64,000 bases of DNA, taken from NCBI RefSeq assembly GCF_044755465.1, contig NZ_JBIVRB010000005.1:186001-250000 (forward strand). The letters are read 5' to 3'. Source of the stretch: Peterkaempfera sp044755465. GTDB taxonomy: Bacteria > Actinomycetota > Actinomycetes > Streptomycetales > Streptomycetaceae. Under the pieces are notes generated by a model. The model had not been told where the DNA came from, did not search any database, and saw only the letters and a program-made list of their open reading frames with translations. A program made the translations under genes and the position numbers. This document shows positions 20,401 to 28,429 of this stretch, piece by piece. The first letter of the stretch is position 1. Every line of letters starts with the position of its first letter.

Positions 20401-21579
20401 CAGCGGGTTGAGCCGGTCGGCGTGCAGTGACGCGGGGATGGTGCCGTGCCGTACGACCAGGACCGCTTTGATCAGGCCGGCGATCCCGGCGGCGGCCTCG
20501 GTGTGCCCGATGTTCGACTTGACGGAGCCGATCCGCAGCGGCCGTCCGGTGTGGCCGGCGGCCTCCAGCGCCTCGGTGAGCGCCCGCAGTTCGACGCCGT
20601 CGCCGGCGGGCGTGCCCGTGCCGTGGGCCTCGACGTAGTCGAGCGCGGCGGGGGTGGTCCCGGCGCTCCGGCAGGCCGCCTGCACCATCTCCCGCTGGCC
20701 GCCGACGGCGGGATGCAGCAGCAGTCCGTCGCCGCGCCCGTCGTTGGTCACGGCACTGCCCATCAGCAGGGCGAGGACCGGGTCGCCGTCGCGCAGGGCG
20801 TCGGGCAGCCGCTTGAGGATCACGGCTCCGACGCCCTCGCTGCGGACGAACCCGTCGGCGTCGGCGTGGCCGAACTTGCAGCGGCCGTCCGGGGAGAGCA
20901 TGGACGCCTGCGAGTAGGCGATGGCGTCGTCCGGGGTGAAGACCAGGTTGACGCCGCCGGCGATGGCGAGGTCGCTCTCGCCGGTGATCAGGCTCTGGCG
21001 GGCGGCATGCACGGCCACCAGCGAGGAGGAGCAGGCGCTGTCCAGGACGAGGCTCGGCCCGTGCAGGTCAAGCGCGTAGGAGACCCGCCCGGCGGCCATC
21101 GCCCGCAGTTGACTGCCCGTCACATCGCGTAGGTCCGGGCTGCGCTGCTCGGGGGTGAGGCGGACGTACTCGGCGGTGGCCTGGCCCACGAAGACCCCGG
21201 TGCGGGAGCCCGCCAGCGAGGAGGGCACGACGCCGGCGTCCTCCAGGGCCTCCCAGACCACTTCGAGCAGGATGCGCTGCTGGGGGTCGACGGTGCGGGC
21301 CTCGGCGGGGGAGAGGCCGAAGAAGCCGGCGTCGAAGACGAACGGGTCGGCCAGGAAGCCGCCGTGCCCGGAGACGGTCTTGCCGGGCGTGCCGGGGGCC
21401 GGGTGGTAGTGGGGGCCGACGTCGAAGCGGTCGGCCGGTATCGGCGTGACGGCGTCCGCGTTGCCGAGCAGCAGGGTCCACAGTTCGTCGGTCCCGGGGG
21501 CCTGCGGGAACCGGCATCCCATGCCGATGATCGCGATCGGGGTCGGGGTCGGGCCGTCTCCGTGAGCTGAGCGTTCCAT
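17467..21579 (-). CDS. stand-alone type I PKS: KS-AT-degenerate DH-ACP
   Basis: This 1370-aa protein starts at ATG 21579 with GAAGGTGA upstream. KS spans about 14-430 (Cys183 in DSACSSS, EAHGTGT, NIGHTEAA) and is intact. AT spans about 571-863 (Ser662 in GHSMGE). It has VASHS where malonyl enzymes have HAFH and methylmalonyl ones YASH, so a branched extender is possible. Residues about 925-1175 resemble a DH hotdog fold but lack the HxxxGxxxxP motif, so it is probably inactive. A linker with repeated QTR/QTP pentads (about 1230-1290, tandem 15-nt DNA units near 17770-17840) leads to an ACP (DYGLDSLM, Ser1330). No KR, ER or TE is present, so one condensation without reduction, or iterative use, is expected. 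Codon 1352 is TTA (17524-17526), implying bldA dependence. Product unknown. Confidence 0.9.
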   Translation of the reverse strand: MERSAHGDGPTPTPIAIIGMGCRFPQAPGTDELWTLLLGNADAVTPIPADRFDVGPHYHPAPGTPGKTVSGHGGFLADPFVFDAGFFGLSPAEARTVDPQQRILLEVVWEALEDAGVVPSSLAGSRTGVFVGQATAEYVRLTPEQRSPDLRDVTGSQLRAMAAGRVSYALDLHGPSLVLDSACSSSLVAVHAARQSLITGESDLAIAGGVNLVFTPDDAIAYSQASMLSPDGRCKFGHADADGFVRSEGVGAVILKRLPDALRDGDPVLALLMGSAVTNDGRGDGLLLHPAVGGQREMVQAACRSAGTTPAALDYVEAHGTGTPAGDGVELRALTEALEAAGHTGRPLRIGSVKSNIGHTEAAAGIAGLIKAVLVVRHGTIPASLHADRLNPLLAADDARLELVRRNVPLDPAGDRALVGVSAFGLSGTNAHAVVGAFIPADAGSTADAHPADRPGTPHVGSTAHVGSTADAGARPAGPQLLVLSARSEQSLRRLARSWADHLGPGGRGADDDLHDICATAALRREAHPHRLWAVGSTHRELADTLRALADGEPTTAGGIAEAGYGRPRRTAFVFPGQGSQWLGMSRGLLASSPAFAAAMAACDDAVRAELGWSVTELLTRESAAFPSGVEAVQPALWAVEVALTAAWREQGVTPDLCIGHSMGESAAAHAAGALSLRDAAAVICRRSALMKRLSGRGAMLVAALSPEQARRAAARYSGAVCVAAENSPGATVLAGPVRDLDDLARTLERDGVFHRRVDVDVASHSPDMDLLREELCLALADLTPTAPAVPMLSTVHGRQVEDASLDADYWARNLRRTVRFADAVRTAAAEAESVFVEISPHPVLTGAVEDTLAAADHPQAVVPSLRRDCDEAYELTRAVGQLFAHGGRVDWQRRYGSAFRPVALPRYAWDGQPLRHRPATAGAEHTVRFERRVGGVGVRGIVPLPVTAHLVAVLEAARAATGGSAFAVRRLTLGGAPLDLSGTDGATFRVTLDPPDPDGALRALSEPTDPHPDAPGPRMRALVVPVSDADGPPTAADLDAALARCRGYLPAESYYRGAEARGVDIHPDLRTVERLWRADGEAVARLRRPDAPEATALEAGLLTVLAALPTGGRADAATCVYLPESMEQVRLFEELPDEFWSHVVFTPERSGRPARADVLLAASDGRPLAEFRGIVFRRLPGGGPQRPARSAVVPLLTAGLPGRLASAPLEALRTRASVLLASVGRRLATAPAAVATGRSAVAAPSAPSAQTRSAQTRSTQTPSTQTPSTGAPAAWPPAAPASMAAASALPAADRGPDGGALLREAAAVLGMPIGSIDTRRPLRDYGLDSLMATQLRQRLRRYGLHLTLSQLLGPQSVRSLLEVDAAVVG

Positions 21580-21743
21580 GGGGTCACCTTCGGGCTGGCG
21601 TCGGGTGGTGGAGCTCTAGCGGAACGGCTACAAGTCTGATTCAAAAATGGATGGCAGGTCAAGGTTGTTCTCAAGATGGGAGCAAATGGCAGTGGAGGCT
21701 CCTGCTGTTTGGATCGTTTGCCCTGCTATGTCAGGTGGTGAGA

Positions 21744-21759
21744 TGTGACCCCCGTCACA
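21744..21759. promoter_or_regulatory. perfect palindrome matching the Crp consensus
   Basis: TGTGACCCCCGTCACA is a perfect palindrome of the form TGTGA-N6-TCACA. It also fits the GTG-N6-GNCAC pattern known for Streptomyces Crp. It lies in the 259-nt divergent region between the PKS and the YciI-LuxR regulator, about 55 nt before the regulator's predicted transcription start. Another palindrome-binding regulator is possible. Confidence 0.55.
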
Positions 21760-21770
21760 CCTGAGGGATC

Positions 21771-21799
21771 TTCAGCATAAATATGGATCGGAGTATAAA
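21771..21799 (+). promoter_or_regulatory. candidate promoter for the YciI-LuxR regulator
   Basis: TTCAGC (21771-21776) and TATAAA (21794-21799) are spaced by exactly 17 nt, giving a start near 21806 and a leader of about 33 nt. An imperfect inverted repeat further upstream (21683-21711, AAATGGCAG against CTGCTGTTT) could be another binding site. Confidence 0.4.
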
Positions 21800-21838
21800 G
21801 TTGCTTGAGCGTTCATGATGGCGACCCAGGGAGCTGTG

Positions 21839-22426
21839 ATGGCATACGTCGTGGAGCGGGAGTTTCTGGACGATGCGGACGGGCTGCGCAGGGCGTACGA
21901 GGCACACTGGCGGTACTTGCGACGCCTGGTGGACCGGGGCTTACTGATCGGTGGCGGCCCCTGGGAGGACGGGGCCGGCGAGGTGCTGCTGCTGGGGGCC
22001 GCCGGGCGGGAGTCGCTGCGCGGCCTGCTGGACGCCGACCCGTATGTGCGCGCGCGGCTCGTGGCACGGGAGCGGACCCGTGAGTGGCAGATGGCCCTCG
22101 GCTGCACCGCCGCCGGACCGGCACCGGCGCCCGCCGCCGGTCCGGCCCTCACCGCAGGCGGGCCCCGCACCGGGGGCGTGACGGGCGCGGCGCTGACCCC
22201 GCATGAACGCCGGATCGCCGACATGATGCTCGACGGCCTGACCAACCGCCGGATCGCCGAGTCCTTCTCCGTCTCCCCGCGCGCCGTCGAGCAGCACATC
22301 ACCCGCATCTACCAGAAGCTGTCGATCCGGCGCCGCGCCCAACTGGCCGCCGCGCTGCACGGCATGGCGCCCGGTCCGGGCGCGGCCGAGTGGGACGGTG
22401 CGGCGGTGCCCGCCCTCGCGCGCTGA
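21839..22426 (+). CDS. regulator with YciI-like N-terminus fused to LuxR-type helix-turn-helix (copy 1)
   Basis: This 195-aa protein starts at ATG 21839, after GGGAG; the upstream ATG 21815 is less likely because the paralogue begins at the same point (MPYTVER there, MAYVVER here). Residues 1-85 resemble the YciI/EthD-type dimeric alpha/beta barrel (EAHWRYL, GLLIGGGPW, DADPYVRARL). A Pro/Ala linker leads to a LuxR/GerE helix-turn-helix at about 120-180 (LTPHERRIADMMLDGLTNRRIAE, then AVEQHITRIYQKL). The N-terminal domain may bind a small ligand. Leu35 is a TTA codon (21941-21943), so expression should need bldA tRNA. It is divergent from the PKS. A paralogue lies at 29763-30380. Confidence 0.85.
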   Translation: MAYVVEREFLDDADGLRRAYEAHWRYLRRLVDRGLLIGGGPWEDGAGEVLLLGAAGRESLRGLLDADPYVRARLVARERTREWQMALGCTAAGPAPAPAAGPALTAGGPRTGGVTGAALTPHERRIADMMLDGLTNRRIAESFSVSPRAVEQHITRIYQKLSIRRRAQLAAALHGMAPGPGAAEWDGAAVPALAR

Positions 22427-22433
22427 ACCCAAG

Positions 22434-22472
22434 CGTTCGGCCGCCCACCGCGAGGCGGTGGGCGGCCGAACG
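22434..22472. terminator. bidirectional terminator hairpin
   Basis: An 18-bp perfect stem (22434-22451 with 22455-22472) and a 3-nt GAG loop lie exactly between the converging regulator and oxygenase genes. No U-tract follows, as is common in actinomycetes. Confidence 0.85.
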
Positions 22473-22476
22473 GTCG

Positions 22477-23097
22477 TCACCGCTTTGGGCGGACTCGCCA
22501 GTACTCCAGCACTGCGGCGCGCAGCGTCCGCTGCGCGGTCACCGTCGAGGTCGCGTGCCAGACCGAGGAGTCGAAGGCGATCAGGGTGCCGCCCGTCGGC
22601 GCCAGCGAGAGGATCGGCGCCTGCCCGGGATCGCGGGAGCCGCGCACCTCGAAGTGCCCGCCGCCGTCGGCCGGCCAGTCCTGGTCGAAGTAGAGCACGG
22701 CGGTGATCGCCTTCTCCGGCTCGTCGTGGTGCAGCGAGATGAACTCGCCCGGGAGGTGGGTGAAGAGGCCGACATCGCGGGGCAGCGACCAGAGGTCCAG
22801 GTCCAGTTCGGCGCCGAGCCGGCGGGTGAACTCCTCGCCGGCCAGCTCGTCGAGCAGCTTCGACCACAGGGGGTCGAGCCCGTCGGCGGCGGGCAGCCGC
22901 TCGCCGTCCCGGGACAGCCAGAGCGATTCGAGCTGGAACCGCTTCACCTCGTTGTCGACCACCACCCTCTCGTACCGGTCCTCCGCCGGCTGCGTCCGGT
23001 TCAGCTCCCGCAGGTCGGCCTCCTCCAGCAGGCCCCGCACCACATGGGCCGCCACCGCATCCGAAACCTTGTCGAACCGCGCACGGGGATTGAGCAT
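22477..23097 (-). CDS. 2-oxoglutarate/Fe(II)-dependent oxygenase
   Basis: This 206-aa protein has the jelly-roll iron site HxD (His-His-Asp in SLHHDEPEKA, about residue 118) and a distal His (SSVWHATSTV, about residue 180) followed by Arg for 2-oxoglutarate. YFDQDWPADGGGHFEVRG lies between them, as in prolyl-hydroxylase-like oxygenases. The expected reaction is hydroxylation, desaturation or cyclisation of a pathway intermediate. ATG 23097 follows GGAGAGGA. It lies in the same direction as gltX, 166 nt downstream of it, and may share its transcript. The substrate is unknown. Confidence 0.85.
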   Translation of the reverse strand: MLNPRARFDKVSDAVAAHVVRGLLEEADLRELNRTQPAEDRYERVVVDNEVKRFQLESLWLSRDGERLPAADGLDPLWSKLLDELAGEEFTRRLGAELDLDLWSLPRDVGLFTHLPGEFISLHHDEPEKAITAVLYFDQDWPADGGGHFEVRGSRDPGQAPILSLAPTGGTLIAFDSSVWHATSTVTAQRTLRAAVLEYWRVRPKR

Positions 23098-23263
23098 CGT
23101 GCAGTCCTCTCCTGGGAGTTGACGCCGGGCGCATGGTCGCGCACCCCGGCGCCGGGAGCCTGTCGGCGGCCCGTTTCGAGGCTATGGGCGGCACCGCACC
23201 GGGGGCTGTACGGAGTTCCGCAGCCGCAGCCGTGCCCGCAGCGCCGCCCTCGCCCGGGGCCGT

Positions 23264-24904
23264 TCACAGCAGCGGCCCGAACCGGGCCACCACCTCGTCG
23301 GCACCCAGCGCCCGCACGATCTGGAACAGGTCCGGGCTCTGGCTGCGCCCGGTCAGGCAGAGCCGGACGACATTCGCCACGTCCCGTACCGAACCGGGGT
23401 GGGCGTCCGGTGCCTGCCGCAGCGCGGCGACGCTCCGCGCGAAGCCGTGCCGCTCGGCCAGCTCCCGGAGCTGGTCGAACCACCGGTCCGGGTCGGTGTC
23501 ATGGCGGTAGGAGGCCGTGAAGTCGCGGGCCAGCGCGCGCACCAGCCGGGGGTCCAGACCGCCGAAGGCGCGGTCCTCGGGGCCCGCCACCGGCACCTGG
23601 CCGCCCGGCAGCAGGAACCCGTACGCCTGCCGGAAGTCCGACCAGCAGGCCAGCTCCTTGCGCGGACTGCCGGTGCCGAACTGCGCGATCCGCGCCGCCG
23701 CGAGAGCCGCCTCCCGGTGCCCGTCCAGCAGCCGGTGGAAGGCGCGGTCGTGCGCGGCCGCCCACGCCAGGACGGCCGCCAGCACCTCTTCGGGGGTCAG
23801 CGTGGAAATGTACTCCCGGCTGATCGAACGCAGCTTGGCCGCGTCGACCATCGGCCCGGCCGTCCCGATCTCGGCCAGCCGGACCGGTTCGGCCAGCGCC
23901 TTCTCCGTGGGCAGGTCGGAGAGCCGGCTGTTGGCCAGCCCGCGCAGATAGTGCTGAAGCGCCTCGACCGGATAGCCGGCGGCCAGGTAGAAGGCCGCGG
24001 CCGACTCCGGGTCCTTGCGCTTGCTCAGCTTGCGCCGACTGGCGCCGTCCACCTTCATCAGCGGCGAGACATGGGCGTACGCCGGCGGCTCGAAGTCCAG
24101 CGCCTCGTGCAGCTGGCGGTGCAGCGGCAGCGAGGACAGCCACTCGTCACCGCGCACCACCAGGGTCACCCGCATCAGATGGTCGTCGACCACATGCGCG
24201 AAGTGGTAAGTGGGCAGCCGGTGCCCGTCCGCCTCGGACTTGAGGACGACGGCGTCATTGCCGTTGTCGAGCATGGTCACCGCCCCCCGGACCCGGTCGG
24301 CGAACCTGACCCGACCCGGTATGCCCTGCGGGCAGCGGAAACGCACCACGTACGGCTCACCGGCCCGCACCCGGCGGTCGGCCTCGGCCGGGTCCAGGTT
24401 CCGGCAGGCCGCCCACCGGCCGTAGTACCCCAGCGGCGAACGGGACCCGCGCTGCTCCTCGGCGGCCCGCGCCAGGGCCTCCGGCGGGCAGAAGCACGGG
24501 TAGGCGCGGCCACGGCGCAGCAGCTCACGGGCGTAGGAGAGGTAGATCCGCTCCCGGTCGGACTGCCGGTAGGGGCCGTAGCGGCCGTCCGGGTCGGCCT
24601 CGTCGGGGGTCAGGCCCAGGTGGGCGAAGAGCCGGTCGAAGTCCTCGGCCGCGCCGGCGACCTGCCGGGTCTGGTCGGTGTCCTCGATTCTGACCAGGTA
24701 CGCGCCGCCGGTGCGGTGGGCCAGGTCCCGGGCCAGCGTGGCGACGTACACGCCGCCCAGGTGCAGCGAGCCGGTCGGGCTGGGGGCGAACCGGGTCACC
24801 TCGGCGCCCGGCGGAAGTCCACGGTGCGGGTAGCGGTCCTCCCAGTCCCGGGGGCTGGGGAGGTCTGCGGGGAACCACGAGTCCACAAGGTCGCTTTCGG
24901 GCAT
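23264..24904 (-). CDS. gltX: additional glutamyl-tRNA synthetase
   Basis: This 546-aa class I aminoacyl-tRNA synthetase has the HIGH-type signature APSPTGSLHLGG (about residue 41-52), a CFC...C zinc-like knot (YPCFCPPEAL to WAACRNL) and the KMSKS equivalent KLSKRKDP (about residue 290). It attaches glutamate to tRNA, which is the substrate of glutamyl-tRNA reductase. About 35 extra residues precede the catalytic core. After KLSKRKDP the text (ESAAAFYLAAGYPVEAL) recalls non-housekeeping GltX variants, from memory. Its place in a locus with hemA, hemL and hemB suggests dedicated supply of Glu-tRNA, or a resistant spare. ATG 24904 follows GAGGGA. It is divergent from the exporter at 25186. Confidence 0.9.
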   Translation of the reverse strand: MPESDLVDSWFPADLPSPRDWEDRYPHRGLPPGAEVTRFAPSPTGSLHLGGVYVATLARDLAHRTGGAYLVRIEDTDQTRQVAGAAEDFDRLFAHLGLTPDEADPDGRYGPYRQSDRERIYLSYARELLRRGRAYPCFCPPEALARAAEEQRGSRSPLGYYGRWAACRNLDPAEADRRVRAGEPYVVRFRCPQGIPGRVRFADRVRGAVTMLDNGNDAVVLKSEADGHRLPTYHFAHVVDDHLMRVTLVVRGDEWLSSLPLHRQLHEALDFEPPAYAHVSPLMKVDGASRRKLSKRKDPESAAAFYLAAGYPVEALQHYLRGLANSRLSDLPTEKALAEPVRLAEIGTAGPMVDAAKLRSISREYISTLTPEEVLAAVLAWAAAHDRAFHRLLDGHREAALAAARIAQFGTGSPRKELACWSDFRQAYGFLLPGGQVPVAGPEDRAFGGLDPRLVRALARDFTASYRHDTDPDRWFDQLRELAERHGFARSVAALRQAPDAHPGSVRDVANVVRLCLTGRSQSPDLFQIVRALGADEVVARFGPLL

Positions 24905-25107
24905 GGCGAAGTCCCTCGATCGGTGTGGATGGCGGCTCGCGGCGGACTGCCGCGACGCGTTGAGCCGTCACCCTAGGCCGGGGATCGGCGCAGGTGGGAG
25001 CCTGGACGGCTCGGCGGTGCGGGAACCCGAACACCCCGGCGGCCGAAGCGGCCGGCCGGGCTGCGGGTGGGCGATGCTGTCATTCCCGCCGGTCCCCGGC
25101 CGCCGTA

Positions 25108-25172
25108 CCGGGCGGACGCATCGAAGGGGCCGGGCGGACGCACCGAAGGGGCCGGGCGACGCTTTGAAGGGG
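25108..25172. repeat. three tandem copies of a 21-22-nt unit before the exporter gene
   Basis: Units at 25108-25129, 25130-25151 and 25152-25172 all begin CCGGGCG and end GAAGGGG. The period is two helical turns. The array ends 13 nt before the GTG of the exporter, so it lies in the leader or promoter. Confidence 0.85.
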
Positions 25173-25185
25173 GAAGGAAGAACCC

Positions 25186-26352
25186 GTGTTACGACTCCTG
25201 CCGCTGGGCCTGGGCGCCTTCGTGGTCGGCACCGACGCCTATATGACCGCCGGACTGCTGCCCGGCATCGCCCGCGACACGCACGGCTCGGTGGCGGCCG
25301 TCGGCCAGCTGGTCACCGCCTTCACCCTCTGCTACGCCCTGCTCGCGCCGCTGCTGGGCTCCCTGCTGTCCCGGCTGCGGGCCCGCCGGGTGCTGCTGTG
25401 GGCCCTCGCGGTCTTCACCGCCGCCAACCTGGCGACCGCACTGGCCGGTACGACCGGCCTGCTGCTGGCGGCCCGCAGTGTGGCCGGGGTCGGGGCGGGG
25501 CTGTTCATGCCGGTCGCGGCGACCGCCGCGGCGGCGCTGGCGGAGCCGGGCCGGCGTGCCCGTGCGCTGGCCGTCGTCCTCGGCGGCCTGAGCTCGGGCA
25601 CCGTGCTGGGCGTCCCGCTCGGCTTGGCGCTGGCCGACCGGTGGGGCTGGCGGGCGGCGCTGTGGCTGGTCACCGCGCTCGGCGCCGCCGCCCTGCTGGG
25701 CACCGCCCGGCTGCTGCCGGACATCACCACCGTCACCATGCCGGGCCTGCGCCGGCGCCTGGCCCAGCTGCGCGACCCCAAGGTGGGCGCGGTGGTGGCG
25801 GCGACCTTTCTGCAGACCACGGCGAGCCTCGGCCTGTACACCTACCTGGCGGCGGTGCTGCATGGCTCGGTCGCCGTCTGGCAGTTGTGGCTGTGGGGGC
25901 TGGGCGGAGTGGCCGGCAGCTTCGGCGTCGGTCCGCTGATGGACCGCTGGGGCCGGCCGGCGGCCTTCTCCGCCGTCCTGCTGGCCGTGCTGGCCGGGTC
26001 GCTGGCCGGTCTCGCGGTGCTGCGCTCCCTGGTCGCGGTCGCGCCGCTGCTGCTGGTGTGGGGGGCGGCCGGCTGGGCGTTCGTGGTGCCGCAGCAGCAC
26101 CGGCTGCTCGCCCGCGACCAGGGCGGTGGCCCCGCCGCCCTGGCCCTGAACAGCTCCGCCACCTATCTGGGCGGGTCGGTCGGCTCGGCGCTCGGCGGGC
26201 TGGCGCTCGCCCGGGGCGTACCCGCGACGGGTCTGCCCCTGCTGGCCTGCGCCGCGGCCGTGGCCGGCCTGCTGCTCCAGCTGACGGCCGGCGACGGCGC
26301 GCCGTCCGCCGCCGGGGCCCGGTCCGCCGAGGCCCAGCCGACCGAGCCGTGA
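25186..26352 (+). CDS. DHA1-type MFS exporter, bldA-type TTA at codon 2
   Basis: This 388-aa, 12-helix transporter is of the AraJ/CmlA-like family. The signature runs GTDAYMTAGLLPGIA in helix 1, then RLRARRVLL and RSVAGVGAGLFMPVA in helix 4, and a GWAFVVPQQHRLL segment in the second half. Efflux of a small molecule is expected, perhaps the product of the surrounding locus. GTG 25186 follows GGAAGGAAG. The second codon is TTA (25189-25191), an extreme position for a bldA-dependent codon. The C-terminal tail is Ala/Glu-rich and the stop codon borders a tandem repeat. Confidence 0.87.
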   Translation: MLRLLPLGLGAFVVGTDAYMTAGLLPGIARDTHGSVAAVGQLVTAFTLCYALLAPLLGSLLSRLRARRVLLWALAVFTAANLATALAGTTGLLLAARSVAGVGAGLFMPVAATAAAALAEPGRRARALAVVLGGLSSGTVLGVPLGLALADRWGWRAALWLVTALGAAALLGTARLLPDITTVTMPGLRRRLAQLRDPKVGAVVAATFLQTTASLGLYTYLAAVLHGSVAVWQLWLWGLGGVAGSFGVGPLMDRWGRPAAFSAVLLAVLAGSLAGLAVLRSLVAVAPLLLVWGAAGWAFVVPQQHRLLARDQGGGPAALALNSSATYLGGSVGSALGGLALARGVPATGLPLLACAAAVAGLLLQLTAGDGAPSAAGARSAEAQPTEP

Positions 26353-26418
26353 GACCGAACCAGCCGTGAGACCGAACCAGCCGTGAGTCCGAACCAGCCA
26401 TGAGACCGAACCAGCCGT
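26351..26418. repeat. four tandem copies of a 17-nt unit
   Basis: The units at 26351-26367, 26368-26384, 26385-26401 and 26402-26418 read GAGACCGAACCAGCCGT with two substitutions in the third. They begin within the exporter's stop codon and fill the gap towards the next gene. Confidence 0.95.
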
Positions 26419-26476
26419 GAGACCGGCGGGCCCGCCCGCCGAGTACCGATCCACCCGACAACCACCGGAGGTAGCC

Positions 26477-27406
26477 GTGAAGTTCGGCGTCAACGTTCCC
26501 AACTACGGCGGCGACGCCTCGCCCCGGACCCTCGCCCTGTGGGCCGAGCGGCTGGAGGACCTCGGGTACCACCACCTGATGCTCTCCGACCACGTGGCGA
26601 TCACCCCCGAGGTGCAGCAGCTGTTCCCGGCGCCCTTCTACGACCCGTTCACCGCGCTGGCGTGGCTGGCCGGCACCACCCGGCACATCGGCCTGGGGAC
26701 GACGGTGGCGATCCTCCCGTACCGCCACCCGGTGCACCTGGCCCGGGTCATCGCCAATATCGACCAGCTCAGCGGGGGGCGGTTCGTCTTCGGCGCGGCG
26801 GCGGGCTGGGCCCCGCGCGAGTTCGCCGTCATGAACGCCTCCTACCGGCGGCGCGGCGAGGTGAGCGACGAGTACCTGGAGGTGATCCGGGCCTGCTGGT
26901 CCGGCAGCACCGCCTCGTACGACGGCCGGCATGTGTCGTTCCGCCAGGTCGCCACCGAGCCGCTGCCGGTCCGGCGGGCCGACGGCCGCACCGCCCCGCC
27001 GGTCTGGGTCGGCGGCCACAGCGCGGGGGCGATGCGCCGGGCGGTACGGCTCGGTGACGCCTGGCACCCCACCTCGGTCACCGGCGGGTGGCTGACCGGG
27101 GTCGGCCTGCCCACCCTGAAGCGGATCGCGGAGGAGCACGGGCGGCCGGTGCCCGCGCTCTGCCCCCGGATCAAGCTGCGGATCACCGACGGGGACATGG
27201 GCCGCTACCGGGTCCTCGGTGAGGGCTCCCTCGACCAGATCCGCCATGACCTGGAGTTGTTGGAGCGGCTCGGCGCCCAGTCGGTCGTCCTGGACCCGAC
27301 CTACCCGGGCGAGGCCAGGGGGCGCGCCCGTACCGACGCCGACCTCAAGGCACTGGAGATCCTCAGCGAACGGGTGGTCGACCTGGAACAGCAGAGCCTG
27401 CGCTGA
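26477..27406 (+). CDS. LLM-class F420-dependent oxidoreductase
   Basis: This 309-aa luciferase-like TIM-barrel protein begins at GTG 26477 after GGAGG. Typical motifs are MKFGVNVPNYGG at the N-terminus, LMLSDHVA, GLGTTVAILPYRHP, LSGGRFVFGAAAGWAPREF and VWVGGHSAGAMRRAVRLGDAWHP. Actinobacterial members of this subgroup mostly use coenzyme F420 for hydride transfer to alcohols, imines or enones. FMN cannot be excluded. The gene lies between the exporter and a LysR gene in one direction and is likely a tailoring enzyme of the locus. Confidence 0.87.
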   Translation: MKFGVNVPNYGGDASPRTLALWAERLEDLGYHHLMLSDHVAITPEVQQLFPAPFYDPFTALAWLAGTTRHIGLGTTVAILPYRHPVHLARVIANIDQLSGGRFVFGAAAGWAPREFAVMNASYRRRGEVSDEYLEVIRACWSGSTASYDGRHVSFRQVATEPLPVRRADGRTAPPVWVGGHSAGAMRRAVRLGDAWHPTSVTGGWLTGVGLPTLKRIAEEHGRPVPALCPRIKLRITDGDMGRYRVLGEGSLDQIRHDLELLERLGAQSVVLDPTYPGEARGRARTDADLKALEILSERVVDLEQQSLR

Positions 27407-27465
27407 CGTTGCATCAGGGACCTTTCGCGGCCCGGCCCCGGGCCCCTGCTGCAAGGAGAATCCGG

Positions 27466-28413
27466 ATGAGTGCCGTCAGCGAACCCCGGGCGGCCAAGGG
27501 CCGCACGCCCGACGTCGACCTGCGGAAGCTGCGCGTCCTGCGCGAGCTGGAGCAGCGCGGGACGATCAGCGCCGTCGCGGAGGCACTGCACCTCACCGCC
27601 TCCGCCGTGTCCCAGCAGATCACCGCGCTCGGCCGGGACCTGGGGGTGCCGCTCACCGAACCGGTCGGCCGGCGGCTCCGGCTGACCGGCGCCGCCCGGC
27701 TGGTCCTGGCACACGCCGAGCAGATCTTCGCCCAGGTCGAGCAGTTGCACGCACAGCTCGCCGCCTACCGGGAGGGCGGCATCGGGGAGGTCACCATCAC
27801 CGGCTTCGCCGGGGTGCTCTCCCCGCTGGTCCTGCCGGCGGCCGGCCTGCTCAAGCGGGACCAGCCGGCGCTGCGTACGGTGCTGACCGAGGTCGATCCG
27901 CCCGCCAGCTTCGACCAGCTGGCCCGGGGCGAGACCGATGTGGTGATCGCCGCCGAGTCGCCGGCCGCCCCGGTGGCCGACGCCCGCTTCCACAAGGTGC
28001 CGCTGATGAGCGAGGGCTTCGACCTGGCCCTCCCGGTCGGCCACCGGCTGGCCGACGCGCCGCAGGTCACCCTGGCCGACCTCGCGGACGAGCCATGGAT
28101 CTTCGCCACGGTCGGGATGTGCCAGGAGATCCCGCTCTCGGCGTTCGCGGCGGCCGGGTTCACCCCGCGCTCCGCGCACGCCATCGGGGACTGGTCGGCC
28201 ACCTTCACCGCCGTCGGCCTCGGCATGGGCGTCTGCCTGGTCCCGCAGGCCGCCCGCCCCGCCGCCCGGGGCGACGTGGTGCTGCGCCCGTTCGCCGACG
28301 CTCCGCGCCGCAACCTGTTCGCGATGGTCCGCGAGGGCAGCCAGAGCGCCCCCGAGATCACCACCGCCCTCGCCGCGCTCCAGGACGCCGCCCGCGCCGC
28401 CGAGACCGTTTAG
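27466..28413 (+). CDS. LysR-family transcriptional regulator
   Basis: This 315-aa protein starts at ATG 27466, eight nt after AAGGAG. The N-terminal winged helix spans about 17-77 (LRKLRVLRELEQRGTISAVAEALHLTASAVSQQI). A two-lobed periplasmic-binding-like effector domain follows (about 105-300). LysR proteins usually respond to a pathway metabolite and control a nearby promoter. The EcoRI-like palindromes before the next transporter and the hem operon are possible targets. It lies 59 nt downstream of the LLM gene. Confidence 0.88.
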   Translation: MSAVSEPRAAKGRTPDVDLRKLRVLRELEQRGTISAVAEALHLTASAVSQQITALGRDLGVPLTEPVGRRLRLTGAARLVLAHAEQIFAQVEQLHAQLAAYREGGIGEVTITGFAGVLSPLVLPAAGLLKRDQPALRTVLTEVDPPASFDQLARGETDVVIAAESPAAPVADARFHKVPLMSEGFDLALPVGHRLADAPQVTLADLADEPWIFATVGMCQEIPLSAFAAAGFTPRSAHAIGDWSATFTAVGLGMGVCLVPQAARPAARGDVVLRPFADAPRRNLFAMVREGSQSAPEITTALAALQDAARAAETV

Positions 28414-28429
28414 CCGCCACTGAAAGGTG

